Assembly: GCA_963799105.1 (NCBI GenBank)
Contig: CAWCVR010000016.1
Span: 124,001-188,000, forward strand
Reading direction: 5' to 3'
DNA: 64,000 nucleotides
Origin: CAWCVR01 sp963799105
GTDB lineage: Bacteria > Acidobacteriota > Terriglobia > Bryobacterales > Bryobacteraceae
The notes beneath the pieces are model-generated. The model did no database searches. It was not told where the DNA came from and was given only the letters and a program-made list of their open reading frames with translations. A program made the position numbers and the translations under genes. Shown piece after piece: positions 27,652 to 36,617 of the stretch. Each line of letters begins with the position of its first letter. The first letter of the stretch is position 1.

Positions 27652-28726
27652 GTGCACCTCTGCGGAATGAATTGCGCGCGGCGTGGGCCGGCGTTGGGTT
27701 AGGGGGTTTTCCCGGCGGGGGCGCGGCCTTGGCGTGCGGCGGCGGGGCAGGCGGGGATTCCGGCGGCGGTGGCGCCGCGGGCGCCAACTCGGCATCCACG
27801 CTGATGGCGGAGCCGGAGGTCAGTTTCAGACTGCGCTTCCAAGTCGTGAATCCGGACAACTCGATGGCGATGGTATAGTCGCCGGCGGCGAGCTGCAGCT
27901 TGGTGGGAGTCTTGCCGGAAACATTGTCATTGACCCGGACGGCGGCGCCGGGAGGAGTTGAAGTGACGGTCAACCATGCCGGTTCCGGACCGGCCGGGAG
28001 TGGCGGTGCCTTTGCGGCCGGCGCGCGGTCCTGGCTGCTGCCGGTCAGCGAGATACGGACGCTGCGGCAAACCGGGGCAGCAGCCGTTCCGTGGCGGGCG
28101 CTGGTATCTGTCAGGCAGATGTCGGTAACGCCGTATCCGGGCTGGTTGGCGATGTGGTAAAGGCACCCCATCCCAGCCCACACCACAGCCGGCGCCGGTG
28201 CTTGAACGACCTGCTGGGCCTTGATCTCGTAGCGGTCGCCGGCGGCCGCTTTCCACGGCAGGGAAACCTCCGGCGGGTCCAAGGTGGCAATGGAGTAGCA
28301 ATTGGCAGTGCAACTGCTTCTCGATCCCGAGACCATCCCGTTCGCGCAGCCAGGGGGCCAGGGCTCAAGTGTTGTGAACACCAGGTTGTAGTCGCCGGCG
28401 GGGACAAAGATGCTGGGGGGGGCGTTGGTCCAGATCGATCTTGTGGCCGCGCGCGGAACCACCCACCCCGGCGTGCCAGCCGCGACGATCCTGGCCGGCC
28501 AAAGCAGGACCTGCCGCAACGCGGGCGGGAAATCGAGACGGGCGTAAGACCGCTTCTCTACGGCCGAGAAGTTCAGGAACTGACCCTGAGGAAAAACCAG
28601 ATCCTCAGCCCGTACCGGCAGGCAGGCCAGCAAGAAAAGGGCGGGCAAGGTCACGGTGGGCTGGATCTTCCGGCGGCGCGCCGTCGCCATCGCCGCGAGT
28701 GCCACCATCGGCGATACGAACCGCAT
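27638..28726 (-). CDS. Secreted PEGA-domain protein
   Basis: About 362 residues with a hydrophobic N-terminus ending around ACLPVRAED. A mainly beta middle region contains several Cys residues (CANGMVSGSRSSCTANC). A PEGA domain at about 255-325 (WLTVTSTPPGAAVRVNDNVSGKTPTKLQLAAGDY) and a Pro-rich tail follow. The PEGA segment resembles that of the downstream WG protein, and the genes overlap, so both probably act together at the cell surface. ATG 28726 preferred; 28750 possible. Confidence 0.7.
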   Translation of the reverse strand: MRFVSPMVALAAMATARRRKIQPTVTLPALFLLACLPVRAEDLVFPQGQFLNFSAVEKRSYARLDFPPALRQVLLWPARIVAAGTPGWVVPRAATRSIWTNAPPSIFVPAGDYNLVFTTLEPWPPGCANGMVSGSRSSCTANCYSIATLDPPEVSLPWKAAAGDRYEIKAQQVVQAPAPAVVWAGMGCLYHIANQPGYGVTDICLTDTSARHGTAAAPVCRSVRISLTGSSQDRAPAAKAPPLPAGPEPAWLTVTSTPPGAAVRVNDNVSGKTPTKLQLAAGDYTIAIELSGFTTWKRSLKLTSGSAISVDAELAPAAPPPPESPPAPPPHAKAAPPPGKPPNPTPAHAARNSFRRGAHEIS

Positions 28727-28742
28727 GCGAATCGTGCCTCCT

Positions 28743-28916
28743 TCAACCAACCATCCGCACGGCCCGTAACACTTCCCCCCCGCGCCGCTTCAACTCTGCT
28801 TGCAGGATCTCGACTGCAATCGCCAATTGCGGGTCGCGCCCCGCCAGGAAACCCTCCGGAGTGCTAGCCACCCAGACATCTGGCGGCACGCCGTAGCTCT
28901 CCACATTGTACCCCCC
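28743..28916 (-). pseudogene. C-terminal fragment of S41/tricorn-type peptidase
   Basis: 57 codons reading NVESYGVPPDVWVASTPEGFLAGRDPQLAIAVEIL. This is the typical extreme C-terminus of tricorn-like S41 proteases (VENxGVxPDxxVxxxPxxxxxGxDPQLxxAVE). The rest of the gene is absent. The breakpoint abuts the repeat-rich block 28917-29340. It probably belonged to the PEGA operon before being truncated. Confidence 0.7.
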
Positions 28917-29040
28917 CTCGCACGGTCGGGCGGCTGCCGATCCTCGCTGTAGACAAAAGATAGAAAACCGTCCAGCGCGCGGAGCCAGTTTCGTTCTTGA
29001 GGCATATGGCTTGGCTGCCCAGGCGGTCCTACGCAACCTG

Positions 29041-29289
29041 GGTCTTCGACCGTGTGATTTGGTGCCATTACCGGGCCGCTCGCTCAGAAGCTGTGAAGAA
29101 ATCGGCCGGACTGCCGGGTTGACAGACGAAAGCGTCTGTCCCACATTGCATTCGAAGGACTTGCAGCGAGGTGGGGCAGGCGCTTCCGCCTGCCAACCGA
29201 TTTCTTCACAGCTTCTCACGCTCGCGGTTCCGGATAGAACCGCGAGCGTGAGCGAGCGGCCCGTGGCAAAGGAACAGTTTCTCGCGGTC
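29041..29289 (+). repeat. Palindromic 117-bp element, interrupted
   Basis: Outer sequence begins GGTCTTCGACCGTGTG and ends TTTCTCGCGGTC. It contains a long stem CGGGCCGCTCGCTCA...TGAGCGAGCGGCCCG. An uninterrupted inverted copy of 117 bp lies at 56664-56780. Subtracting the 129-bp insertion and one 3-bp target copy gives exactly 117 bp here. Confidence 0.85.
29087..29215. mobile_element. 129-bp MITE-like insertion
   Basis: Perfect 19-bp terminal inverted repeats GAAGCTGTGAAGAAATCGG (29087-29105) and CCGATTTCTTCACAGCTTC (29197-29215). It is flanked by direct TCA repeats (29084-29086 and 29216-29218). It has no coding capacity. Inside lie two opposed copies of the GTGGGGCAGGCG palindrome family (29120-29144 and 29171-29194). 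It interrupts the palindromic element around it. Confidence 0.85.
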
Positions 29290-29482
29290 ACGGCACTAGG
29301 TAAGGATGGTGGGAACCGATCCTCGCGATAGACAGTCTTTAATGCGGCATTCTTCGAACGGGACCTCCCGGAGTGGCAACTCAGGGCGGTAGAGAGGCTG
29401 GAAAACCTGGTGAACCGAAAACGGGATTGGGACAAAGTGGGACGACCGGCGCTACTGACAAGCTCGCAAGTGATTGAAAAAA

Positions 29483-29530
29483 TGGTGGCCAGGGACGGAA
29501 TTGAACCGCCGACGGCAGCCTTTTCAGGGC
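29483..29530 (-). repeat. tRNA-Phe 3'-end copy B (putative att site)
   Basis: 48 bp matching the 3' part of tRNA-Phe with a single mismatch (GACGG for GACGC). Boundary between island segments A and B. It is followed by the related TACCGA...TTTGAAATCAGC sequence shared with copies A and C. Confidence 0.8.
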
Positions 29531-30161
29531 CTCCTACCGAACAGGCGAAGTGGTTTGAAATCAGCCGAACTTGCAGAAAGCAAGGCATTTCGAAACGAGA
29601 AAATCCGGGACCGTGTAGGACGATGTGGGCCAGTTCCATCGCGTGAATGTTCACGTATGGTCCGCGCAGAGGGTCTCCGAATAGGACCACTTGTGAACTG
29701 GTACGTGCGCACTGGCATGTCAACCAAAAATTCGGCATATCGCGCCGTATCGTCAGGGCGTAAACCGTTTATCCTTCGGGCTGCTTGTATCCCTGTAGAG
29801 GCCTGGAGCAAGCTAAGACAGTGATTCTCCGTAGGGGCCGGCCCCGGCGGCCATGTCCGGCTCCGGCCATGAGGTCCAAAAACGCAGGCGCCTGGAGAGT
29901 CTATGGGCTTCATCCTAAGAGTGAAAACCCCGCCTATCGCCCCGCCGCGGCTCCGCGGATAAGAGCCGCATAACTCAAGTCACAACCATATTCCGCCAGA
30001 ATGGCGGTACAATCGGGAGGATCACGGTGCCTCACCCTAACGGTTGAGAGGCGTTCATACGTGGTCGGCGGCCAGCCGTCATTTCGCATTGGTTCTTGTC
30101 GCCTGACAGAGGGATGCGGATCGGGCCTGGGCGCGTCGGGCCTTTCCGAAGGAGGACCATC
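29531..30161. other. Gene-free flank of att copy B
   Basis: About 630 bp. It includes the conserved site GTTCACGTATGGTCCGCG at 29649-29666, 119 bp after the tRNA core. No credible gene is seen. The segment probably carries the promoter of the VWA gene pair near its right end. Confidence 0.5.
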
Positions 30162-30764
30162 TTGGCTGCTACAGCGATTCGATCTCTCGGGTTGTTTTTC
30201 CTCATTTTGGGCGCGGCCCCCGCGGCTGAAAGAGGGTGCACTTCCAATAATGGCTTTAGCCTTGGGGAGCATCCGGCAAGGCCATCTCTTGGCATACGGC
30301 TCTTCAACCTCAACGTGCGCCCCGAGTTTCCGATGCGAACCATGGAACACCTCAGGATCTATCTCGCCGAAACGTTTCGAGCGCGCCTCTCAAAGTCGGG
30401 CTACTTCGGTTCCGTGTCTTCGCTTGCCGACGATTCCGACTCCACGCCCGACCTCACGATGGTCGGTGCATTTACCCATGCCAGCATTGGGACGAGCGGC
30501 TTCAGCCTCATGCAGATACTGACGAAGCAGACGTTTGACGTAGCATCTTCCGTGAACGTAGTCGGCGGGATACTTAAGGCCGGTAACAAGGAACCGGCCA
30601 CGACATTCGAGTGCCAAATGGCGTGCTGCCAGTCCGCGGTGGCCGATCTTCCAGCGCCACTGCACACGGGCGTTGGGAAGAGCGAACTCTCGATCGCGGC
30701 GATGGCGGACGAACTGGAGAAGGTTTACTCGCGCATGGAGAAGATGCGGGTGCGCGGGAAATGA
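30162..30764 (+). CDS. Exported DUF4410-like protein
   Basis: About 200 residues. TTG 30162 is chosen as start because GGAGGA lies 5 bp upstream and the product then begins with a signal peptide (AATAIRSLGLFFLILGAAPAAE). The mature part has LRIYLAETFRARLSKSGYFGSV, then DSTPDLTMVGAFTHASIGTS and a beta segment. This pattern resembles the N-terminal half of the 38978-40309 product (EQFQKDLKKEKYFSAVSM...ADYVLEGNLLGL) and DUF4410-type lipoproteins. The stop overlaps the VWA gene start (ATGA). Confidence 0.6.
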   Translation: MAATAIRSLGLFFLILGAAPAAERGCTSNNGFSLGEHPARPSLGIRLFNLNVRPEFPMRTMEHLRIYLAETFRARLSKSGYFGSVSSLADDSDSTPDLTMVGAFTHASIGTSGFSLMQILTKQTFDVASSVNVVGGILKAGNKEPATTFECQMACCQSAVADLPAPLHTGVGKSELSIAAMADELEKVYSRMEKMRVRGK

Positions 30765-32479
30765 TCGCGGCGCGGGCCTCCATTTTGTTTCTCCTGATCG
30801 GCGCTCTCGACGGTCAGGATGCCGTGCGGTGGCAAGAGCTTCCGACGCCGAATGTCCGGAGAATCCTGGTTGAGATGGATTCCGGGAGTTTTTCGGCCAA
30901 GGCCTCGGATGGGCTGCGACTGCGCGGCGAAGCGCACTCCGCAACAGCCGAAGGCGACAGGCAGTTGGACCTGACGGCGATGGCAAGGCTGGAGGGCTCG
31001 ACGCTGGTGGTGAGGGTGCCTGAGGGACAACCCGCCAGCCCGATTCACCTTGCCCTGGAGGCGCCGAAATCCATGACGCTCACCGTTGTCGGCCACTCGC
31101 TTTCCGCCAGAGCCGAAGGTTTTGAGTCGGGACTGACGATCCGGACTTTCTCGGGAGACATCGATGTCCTCAATGCCATCGGTCCAACTTCGCTAGACTC
31201 CGACTCGGGGAACATCGGCGTCAACCTGCGCGCACAGCCGAGAGCGGATTTCCACGTTCGGACCGGCGAAGGGAGTGTGAAGTTCACGCTGGATGACGGT
31301 CTGTCGTTGAAGGCGGTGCTGCGTTCTCCCAAACGCATTTCCTGGGGCACCGGTGCGGTAACTACCAGCGGCGGGCTTGATCGCTCATTGGGTCCTGGCG
31401 GACCGCTGATCTATGCATCGAGTAACACCAATACCGTAACGGTTAACTTGCTGCCATCCGAGCTGCCGGGCGGCGGCGCTCAATCCGGAGTGCTTTTCCG
31501 ATCCGACACCACCTGGGTCTACATGAATGTGATTGTCAAGGACCCGGTGGGCCGGACGATTCCGGACATCGTGCAAGAGAGATTCATTGTTACGGATAAC
31601 GGCTTGCCCGTTGAGTTGGGCCACTTTGAGACGGCGACGGAGCCATTCCACTTGCTCCTGCTGTTCGATGTCAGTGCGAGCATTAAGCCGCACGTTGGGC
31701 TGATCCGGGCGGCGGCGGCGCAGTTTATCCGGCATGCCCGCAGTGGGGACGAGTTCGCAGTCGCCGTTTTCAGCTCGGCGCCGCATCTTGTCCAGACTTT
31801 CACTTCGGATGCCGCGCAGGCGGAAAAGGCGCTGGATGCCCTGAAGCCGGCGGGAGGGACCGCTATCTATGACGCTGTCAACACGGCGATCACGGACTAC
31901 ATGAGGGGAACGGCGGGACGAAAAGCGATTGTGCTGTTCACCGACGGCATCGACAACAGCCTTTTCGGAAAGGAGTTCGGGTCGTCCCACTCGTTCGAGT
32001 CCCTTCTGAGGACCGTGAAAGACTCGGACTGCCTGATATACCCGATTTTTGTGCAGCCTGTGCCGGAACGGCGGCAAGTGTCATCGACGCCGAACGCGGC
32101 GCCCACAAGCCTTCCGGAGCTTCTGGCCAAAGCCAACGGCCCGAACCCGCAACTATACTGCGCAAGCGAATCGAACCCGGCGGCGCACGCGGCTCCATGC
32201 CCGTTCGATGCATACGAGATCATCGCCGCCGGCAGACAACACTTACAGCAACTCGCCGAAGAGACGGGAGGCCGGTTTATCGGACTGCGTGAGATTGGGA
32301 GCCTATTGGACGCCTACAATCAGATTACGGCGGATCTGACCACGGTTTACACGATCGGATTTTCAGTAAAGCCGATCGACAATAACCAGTGGCACGCCCT
32401 AAAAGTACGGGTCCGCGACACGCCTCCTGGAACCCAAACCCGCGCTCGCAGCGGCTATTACTCTCCGGCGGCAAAGTAA
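30761..32479 (+). CDS. Exported VWA-domain protein
   Basis: About 572 residues. The N-terminus (MIAARASILFLLIGALDG) is a signal peptide. Residues about 30-240 are beta-rich with adhesin-like DUF4097 character (LTIRTFSGDIDVLNAIGPTSLDSDSGNIGV). A VWA domain follows from about 270, with a MIDAS motif DVSAS and TDGIDNS, in the style of the acidobacterial VWFA-related family. It ends YTIGFSVKP...RSGYYSP. The start at 30761 overlaps the upstream stop. It likely binds a metal-dependent protein ligand in the periplasm or at the surface. Confidence 0.82.
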   Translation: MIAARASILFLLIGALDGQDAVRWQELPTPNVRRILVEMDSGSFSAKASDGLRLRGEAHSATAEGDRQLDLTAMARLEGSTLVVRVPEGQPASPIHLALEAPKSMTLTVVGHSLSARAEGFESGLTIRTFSGDIDVLNAIGPTSLDSDSGNIGVNLRAQPRADFHVRTGEGSVKFTLDDGLSLKAVLRSPKRISWGTGAVTTSGGLDRSLGPGGPLIYASSNTNTVTVNLLPSELPGGGAQSGVLFRSDTTWVYMNVIVKDPVGRTIPDIVQERFIVTDNGLPVELGHFETATEPFHLLLLFDVSASIKPHVGLIRAAAAQFIRHARSGDEFAVAVFSSAPHLVQTFTSDAAQAEKALDALKPAGGTAIYDAVNTAITDYMRGTAGRKAIVLFTDGIDNSLFGKEFGSSHSFESLLRTVKDSDCLIYPIFVQPVPERRQVSSTPNAAPTSLPELLAKANGPNPQLYCASESNPAAHAAPCPFDAYEIIAAGRQHLQQLAEETGGRFIGLREIGSLLDAYNQITADLTTVYTIGFSVKPIDNNQWHALKVRVRDTPPGTQTRARSGYYSPAAK

Positions 32480-33418
32480 CTGGGCTTGCGCCTTCGGGCC
32501 CACACAGCCGGCTCCGATTACTTCGCGGGAGAGAGCTTTTTCGCCGCCTCGGTTCGGGCAATCAGCACCTTGCTGGATGAATGCAGGTGAGAAATTCCGG
32601 TTCGACTCGATTTCCGGCGCCGTCCCGCCGATTCGTTCCAATACGTGGATCAGGCTCGATCCGTCGTACCCGGCCTGGTTGGCGTATTGCATAGCCAGCT
32701 TGTCGGCTTCGAACTCGTATTCATCCTTATAGCCATGATAGAAAGTGCTCAGCAGCAAAGCCCCGCCCCGGCAAGTTCCCATGGAAACGGCGTTGGAAAC
32801 CAGCCCTGCAAGCTGCATGCCTCCGTTGTCCACCACCATCAGCTTCATGGTAGGCGCCCCTTGCACTATCAACCGGTCGGTCTTCAGGGGACCGATCTGA
32901 ACGCTTGTCGTTCTGCCGGGCGTGGTTCCCACGGGCATGTAGGTGTTCATCGAGCTACCGATGGCATTCTGCACCAGAACGCCGACGTAAATCGCCGCCG
33001 CCTGAGAGCCGGCGTACAGCATGATTTCCCAAAACTTCTTGGTACGTACGGACATTTCGGTCCGCATCAAGTGATGCTCATTGACATGCGCGATTTCGTG
33101 CCCCAGGACAACCGCCAGTTCGTCCTCGGATTGCAGGTGCCTCAGGAGGCCGGTGGTGACGTAGACGTGCCCGCCGGGAGCGGAAAACGCCGTAACATCG
33201 GCGCTGTTGAGCACATAGAACGAATAGGCGAAGCCCGGTTTATCCCCGGATGCCGTAACTATCTTTTGACCGATGTCGGCGACGCGCGCGCAGACGTCAC
33301 TGTCCTCATACAGGGGCGTGGTGTCCCGCATGATGGCATCGATCTGATTCCCCCGCGAAATATCCGACCCGAACGCCGGGCCGGATAGAAGCAGCGCTAG
33401 TATGGCCAACGGTTTCAT
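32399..33418 (-). CDS. Exported M48 metallopeptidase, last gene of five-gene operon
   Basis: About 339 residues with a signal peptide (MKPLAILALLLSGPAFGS). HEIAHVNEHH supplies the HExxH zinc site, and YEFEADKLA supplies the third ligand Glu. It resembles BepA/YfgC-type periplasmic proteases, but without TPRs. The C-terminus in this frame (after ESNRNFSPAF) looks wrong. A neighbouring frame reads SKVLIARTEAAKKLSPAK and stops at 32518-32520, avoiding overlap with the convergent VWA gene. This suggests a one-base shift near 32575. It overlaps the upstream gene by 4 bp. Confidence 0.8.
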   Translation of the reverse strand: MKPLAILALLLSGPAFGSDISRGNQIDAIMRDTTPLYEDSDVCARVADIGQKIVTASGDKPGFAYSFYVLNSADVTAFSAPGGHVYVTTGLLRHLQSEDELAVVLGHEIAHVNEHHLMRTEMSVRTKKFWEIMLYAGSQAAAIYVGVLVQNAIGSSMNTYMPVGTTPGRTTSVQIGPLKTDRLIVQGAPTMKLMVVDNGGMQLAGLVSNAVSMGTCRGGALLLSTFYHGYKDEYEFEADKLAMQYANQAGYDGSSLIHVLERIGGTAPEIESNRNFSPAFIQQGADCPNRGGEKALSREVIGAGCVGPKAQAQLLCRRRVIAAASAGLGSRRRVADPYF

Positions 33419-34665
33419 TTCGTTCCTTTCCTGTCAGTAAGCCAAGTGACACGGTCTTTCAGGAATAACTCAGTCCCAATTCTGTCGGCAATCAGCTTGA
33501 GTTCGCCGGTGGATTCCTCCGCCGTCTCCTGTGCGTTGGGAATGGACAACGACATCCGCGTGCCGGAGCCCACGGAAGCGAGTTCAACGGCCACCGCGTG
33601 CACCGCATACCTTGTGCCGGTCTGGGTGCTGTGCGCAGCCAGAAAATCGATATCGCCCGCTTTGCGCTCGACCCGGATGACCACTTGGCTCTGGCTAATC
33701 ACCTGGAGAGCGGCCTCCCAGGCTCGATCGAGCGAGACAGGCAATTCTCTAATTAGACGAAACGGCTCTTCGACGCTCTTGGGCGGGGCGTCGATTCCAA
33801 AAAGAACGTTCCAGAACTCCAGTTTTCCCCGATAGCCCGACCCCACGGCGACCGGGACATCCGCCGAGCCCCCGACTTTGGCTTCGATCGCATGAAGCAG
33901 GGCGCGTTCGAGCTGACCGTTCGATGCAAGCGGCACGGGAGACAGGCTGCCCGATTCGACGACCAAGGTTCGGGTCCGGATACGCGTACCGGTGCCCGAA
34001 GGTTCGAACCATAACGTGACATGGGAAGCACCGGGATAGTAGTGCTTGGTCAGGCCCGACACAAATCCGCCCAGCTCGGCGCTCGGAATCATGAGAGACA
34101 CGGTGAGCATGGCCGGCTGCAAACTGGAAGTATTCAGTTTGAGCAGATTCGCCGCTAAGACGGTTTCAACAGCCTTGGTCGCGACCGTTTCGGGCGGCGC
34201 GTCCGCGATTACCCGAGGCGCGGAGTCCTCGCCGGCTGTCAGCCACTTGCCGCCCTTCTCGATACCGTCCAGAATGTGCCGCTCAATCCGACCGTTGGAG
34301 TGGGAAAAGAAGCCTCCGCCGTTCGGTGCGGCGCGGACGTAGAGGCGGGTGTCCTTTTCTCGTTGCGAAATCCAAATCGTCACATGAAGCGTCAGCGGCT
34401 GTTTCTCGACGTTTTTGGCATCCAAAACGAGATTCTTCGCGTCGGTTGCGGCGAGAGGCAAGCTGAACGCCACCAGCCGCGAGGCGGAATCGATGGTGTT
34501 GACGATGACCGGGGCGGCCTTCACCAGCTCGACGCAGTTGGTCCATGCGGAGTCGGCATTCAGACTTACAATGCGGCTTCGGGTGAGGACGTACTCGGAG
34601 TCCTGCGCCAGCGCGACGGCCGCAAGGCCTAACAGGATTGCGGATTGAAGGCCAAGGTGCTTCAT
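33415..34665 (-). CDS. Exported repeat-domain protein of lipase operon
   Basis: A 416-residue protein with a signal peptide (AILLGLAAVALAQ). Two or three weakly similar domains are visible, at about residues 30-150, 165-285 and 300-416. Each begins with a helix (SLNADSAWTNCVELV; PVSLDRAWEAALQVI) and continues with strands containing TRxR or GTRMxLxI text. The layout is reminiscent of helix-grip domains such as BamC or DUF3568, but I cannot assign a family. It overlaps both neighbours by 4 bp. Confidence 0.6.
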   Translation of the reverse strand: MKHLGLQSAILLGLAAVALAQDSEYVLTRSRIVSLNADSAWTNCVELVKAAPVIVNTIDSASRLVAFSLPLAATDAKNLVLDAKNVEKQPLTLHVTIWISQREKDTRLYVRAAPNGGGFFSHSNGRIERHILDGIEKGGKWLTAGEDSAPRVIADAPPETVATKAVETVLAANLLKLNTSSLQPAMLTVSLMIPSAELGGFVSGLTKHYYPGASHVTLWFEPSGTGTRIRTRTLVVESGSLSPVPLASNGQLERALLHAIEAKVGGSADVPVAVGSGYRGKLEFWNVLFGIDAPPKSVEEPFRLIRELPVSLDRAWEAALQVISQSQVVIRVERKAGDIDFLAAHSTQTGTRYAVHAVAVELASVGSGTRMSLSIPNAQETAEESTGELKLIADRIGTELFLKDRVTWLTDRKGTK

Positions 34666-36617
34666 TTGGGATTTCGATTTTCCGTTCCAGTTCCACCTAC
34701 GCCGAGCAACTTGCGCGCTCGTTTGATTCTCTCCGACAAGGGCACGCGATGGTGGATGTCTTCGTACTCGGGACCGATTGCGATGTCTTTCCTCAATTCG
34801 TCCACCCGTTGAGCTACAGCATCCTTGGAGTACCGGGCTTGATCTTCTTCGGGCAAATCGTACAGCAAGAAGCGGTCGTAACAGTGCACGGCTTCTTCGC
34901 TTTTTCCCATGGCTTCTAGGATGGTCCCCTTCTCCAGATAGGCCTTCGCGAGATGGGAGTCGAAGTTCAGCGCCCGGTCGAAGTCCGGCAGCGCCGCGGT
35001 ATGATCGCCTTGCTGCGACTCGATGAATCCTCGGTTGAAGTACGCCAGGGCGGAGCGGGGATTCAGCGACAGAGCCTTTTCGAAATCGGCCAGGGCGGCT
35101 GGATTGTCGCCGCGGGAAGCCAAGACCGCGCCCCGGTTGAGATACGCGCTCTCCATGGTCGGATTGGCCTCAATCGCCAGAGAGTAGTCTCTGATGGCGT
35201 CGGCCAGGCGCAAAAGGTCGCGGTTGCAGTTCCCACGATTGAAATACGCCTCTGCGAAACGAGGGTTGATGCGAAGCGCTTGGTCGAAATCCCGGATGGC
35301 CCTTTCATGGCTGCCATCGCCGCCGCGGGCCACGCCGCGCAAGTTATAGAACTCCTGGATCGAAGGCTCTTCGTCGATGATGTTGTCCAGAAGCGCGATG
35401 GCGGCTTCGTAGCGTTTCTGTTCGACCAGAAAGAGGGCCTGGTTCCATTGCGTAAGAATTGCGGTAGCGACGGTGGAACCTTGCGCATACGAGATACCGT
35501 TGGGAACGCCGCCGCTGAACTCCATTTCGAATTCCCAGATGGCATTCGAACCGGGACGCGCCGCCAGGACCAGTTGGCGGAAAGCCGCAACGTTGCCATG
35601 GGCGAGGTCCGCGGCGATCGAAGCCATGGTCACGCCCCCGGAGACGCGAAGGCCGAGGCGCTCGTCCTTATGTTCAAGTACCTCAATCTCGGTGCGCGTT
35701 GTCACAACCGGGACGGCATAGCCGAAGAGGAGATACTCCAGGCCGGGCAGGCCCGCCAGCTTGGGAAGCCCGGAGGCCAAACCGGCGAGCTTGGTGAGAG
35801 ATTCCAGCCGGGCGAATACCGGGCGAGCCAGACCGATTTCCTCGTAGTGATCCTCGAAGGAGCGAGCGAAGTCGGCCGAAGGACGGTCGTAAAACGCGGC
35901 CAGGTTCTCGACCTTCTCGCCGCCCACTCGCGCGAACAAAACTTCCGTGAAAATCCCGGAACGGAACTGGTCCAGGAATGCAACGCCATTCACGCCCCGC
36001 ACCAGATTGACCTTGTTCAAAGCCGGACGATACCAAAAACGGGACGAGATCTGGGTTCCGCCGGACGTGCGCGATTCGACCGCTACGAGGTCAAAATAGG
36101 TTTGCAGCCCGTCGACCGGCAGGACCTCGATCTTCATCCCGATTCTCTTCATTAACCAGTCGGCTTCAAAGCAGGTTTGACCGAACGCGGTGTTCTGAAT
36201 GCCGCCGAAAAACCTGACATCCTGGATGGTGGCGCCGTCGGGCGTGCCGCGAGGGTCGATCGTCACCGAAGGGTCCTTGGGGCCGTAAAGAAATCGTGCC
36301 CTCACGGCAACGGCCAGGTCGTCCAGGGTAATCGGCGGAGTCTTCGGGTTACGCTCGCCGATGAGAATCCAATCGGAAGTTTCGCCGTCGCACAAAAAGG
36401 CCAGCGGCCGGTTGATTCCGCCCAGATAGTAAGTGGGGGGATCGCTCGGGCGGAAATCGGTGCGCGCCTGCTGCGCCCTCTTAGCCACGTCAAGGGCGCG
36501 GCCGACCGAATAGGCAACAAGGTGCTTAGTCGCCGTTGCCGCGGGGACGCTTCGAGATAGAGCCAGCGCTCCCACAGTCTCGATGAATTGGCGCCTGTGG
36601 AACCGCATGTCTATCAC
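34662..36617 (-). CDS. Tat-signal TPR protein of lipase operon
   Basis: A 651-residue protein. The N-terminus MRFHRRQFIETVGALAL fits a twin-arginine signal (RRxFI), implying export in folded form. Residues 30-390 form an unrecognised domain. About 395-590 contain five or six TPRs, with text such as AYFNRGNCNRDLLRLADAIRDY. TPRs suggest a scaffold for the other exported products. It overlaps both neighbouring genes by 4 bp (ATGA). Confidence 0.7.
   Translation of the reverse strand: MIDMRFHRRQFIETVGALALSRSVPAATATKHLVAYSVGRALDVAKRAQQARTDFRPSDPPTYYLGGINRPLAFLCDGETSDWILIGERNPKTPPITLDDLAVAVRARFLYGPKDPSVTIDPRGTPDGATIQDVRFFGGIQNTAFGQTCFEADWLMKRIGMKIEVLPVDGLQTYFDLVAVESRTSGGTQISSRFWYRPALNKVNLVRGVNGVAFLDQFRSGIFTEVLFARVGGEKVENLAAFYDRPSADFARSFEDHYEEIGLARPVFARLESLTKLAGLASGLPKLAGLPGLEYLLFGYAVPVVTTRTEIEVLEHKDERLGLRVSGGVTMASIAADLAHGNVAAFRQLVLAARPGSNAIWEFEMEFSGGVPNGISYAQGSTVATAILTQWNQALFLVEQKRYEAAIALLDNIIDEEPSIQEFYNLRGVARGGDGSHERAIRDFDQALRINPRFAEAYFNRGNCNRDLLRLADAIRDYSLAIEANPTMESAYLNRGAVLASRGDNPAALADFEKALSLNPRSALAYFNRGFIESQQGDHTAALPDFDRALNFDSHLAKAYLEKGTILEAMGKSEEAVHCYDRFLLYDLPEEDQARYSKDAVAQRVDELRKDIAIGPEYEDIHHRVPLSERIKRARKLLGVGGTGTENRNPK

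Noticed and set aside
29474..29646. Small proteins reading RDGIEPPT or WWPGTELNRRRQPF at the tRNA-like repeats (also at 20100 and 40600)
   Set aside because: They are translations of tRNA-Phe 3' sequence, not genes.
28917..29738. Long minus-strand open frame joined to the S41 tail
   Set aside because: Upstream of 28916 it runs through the palindromic element, the MITE and the tRNA-derived repeat; no peptidase domain is present.
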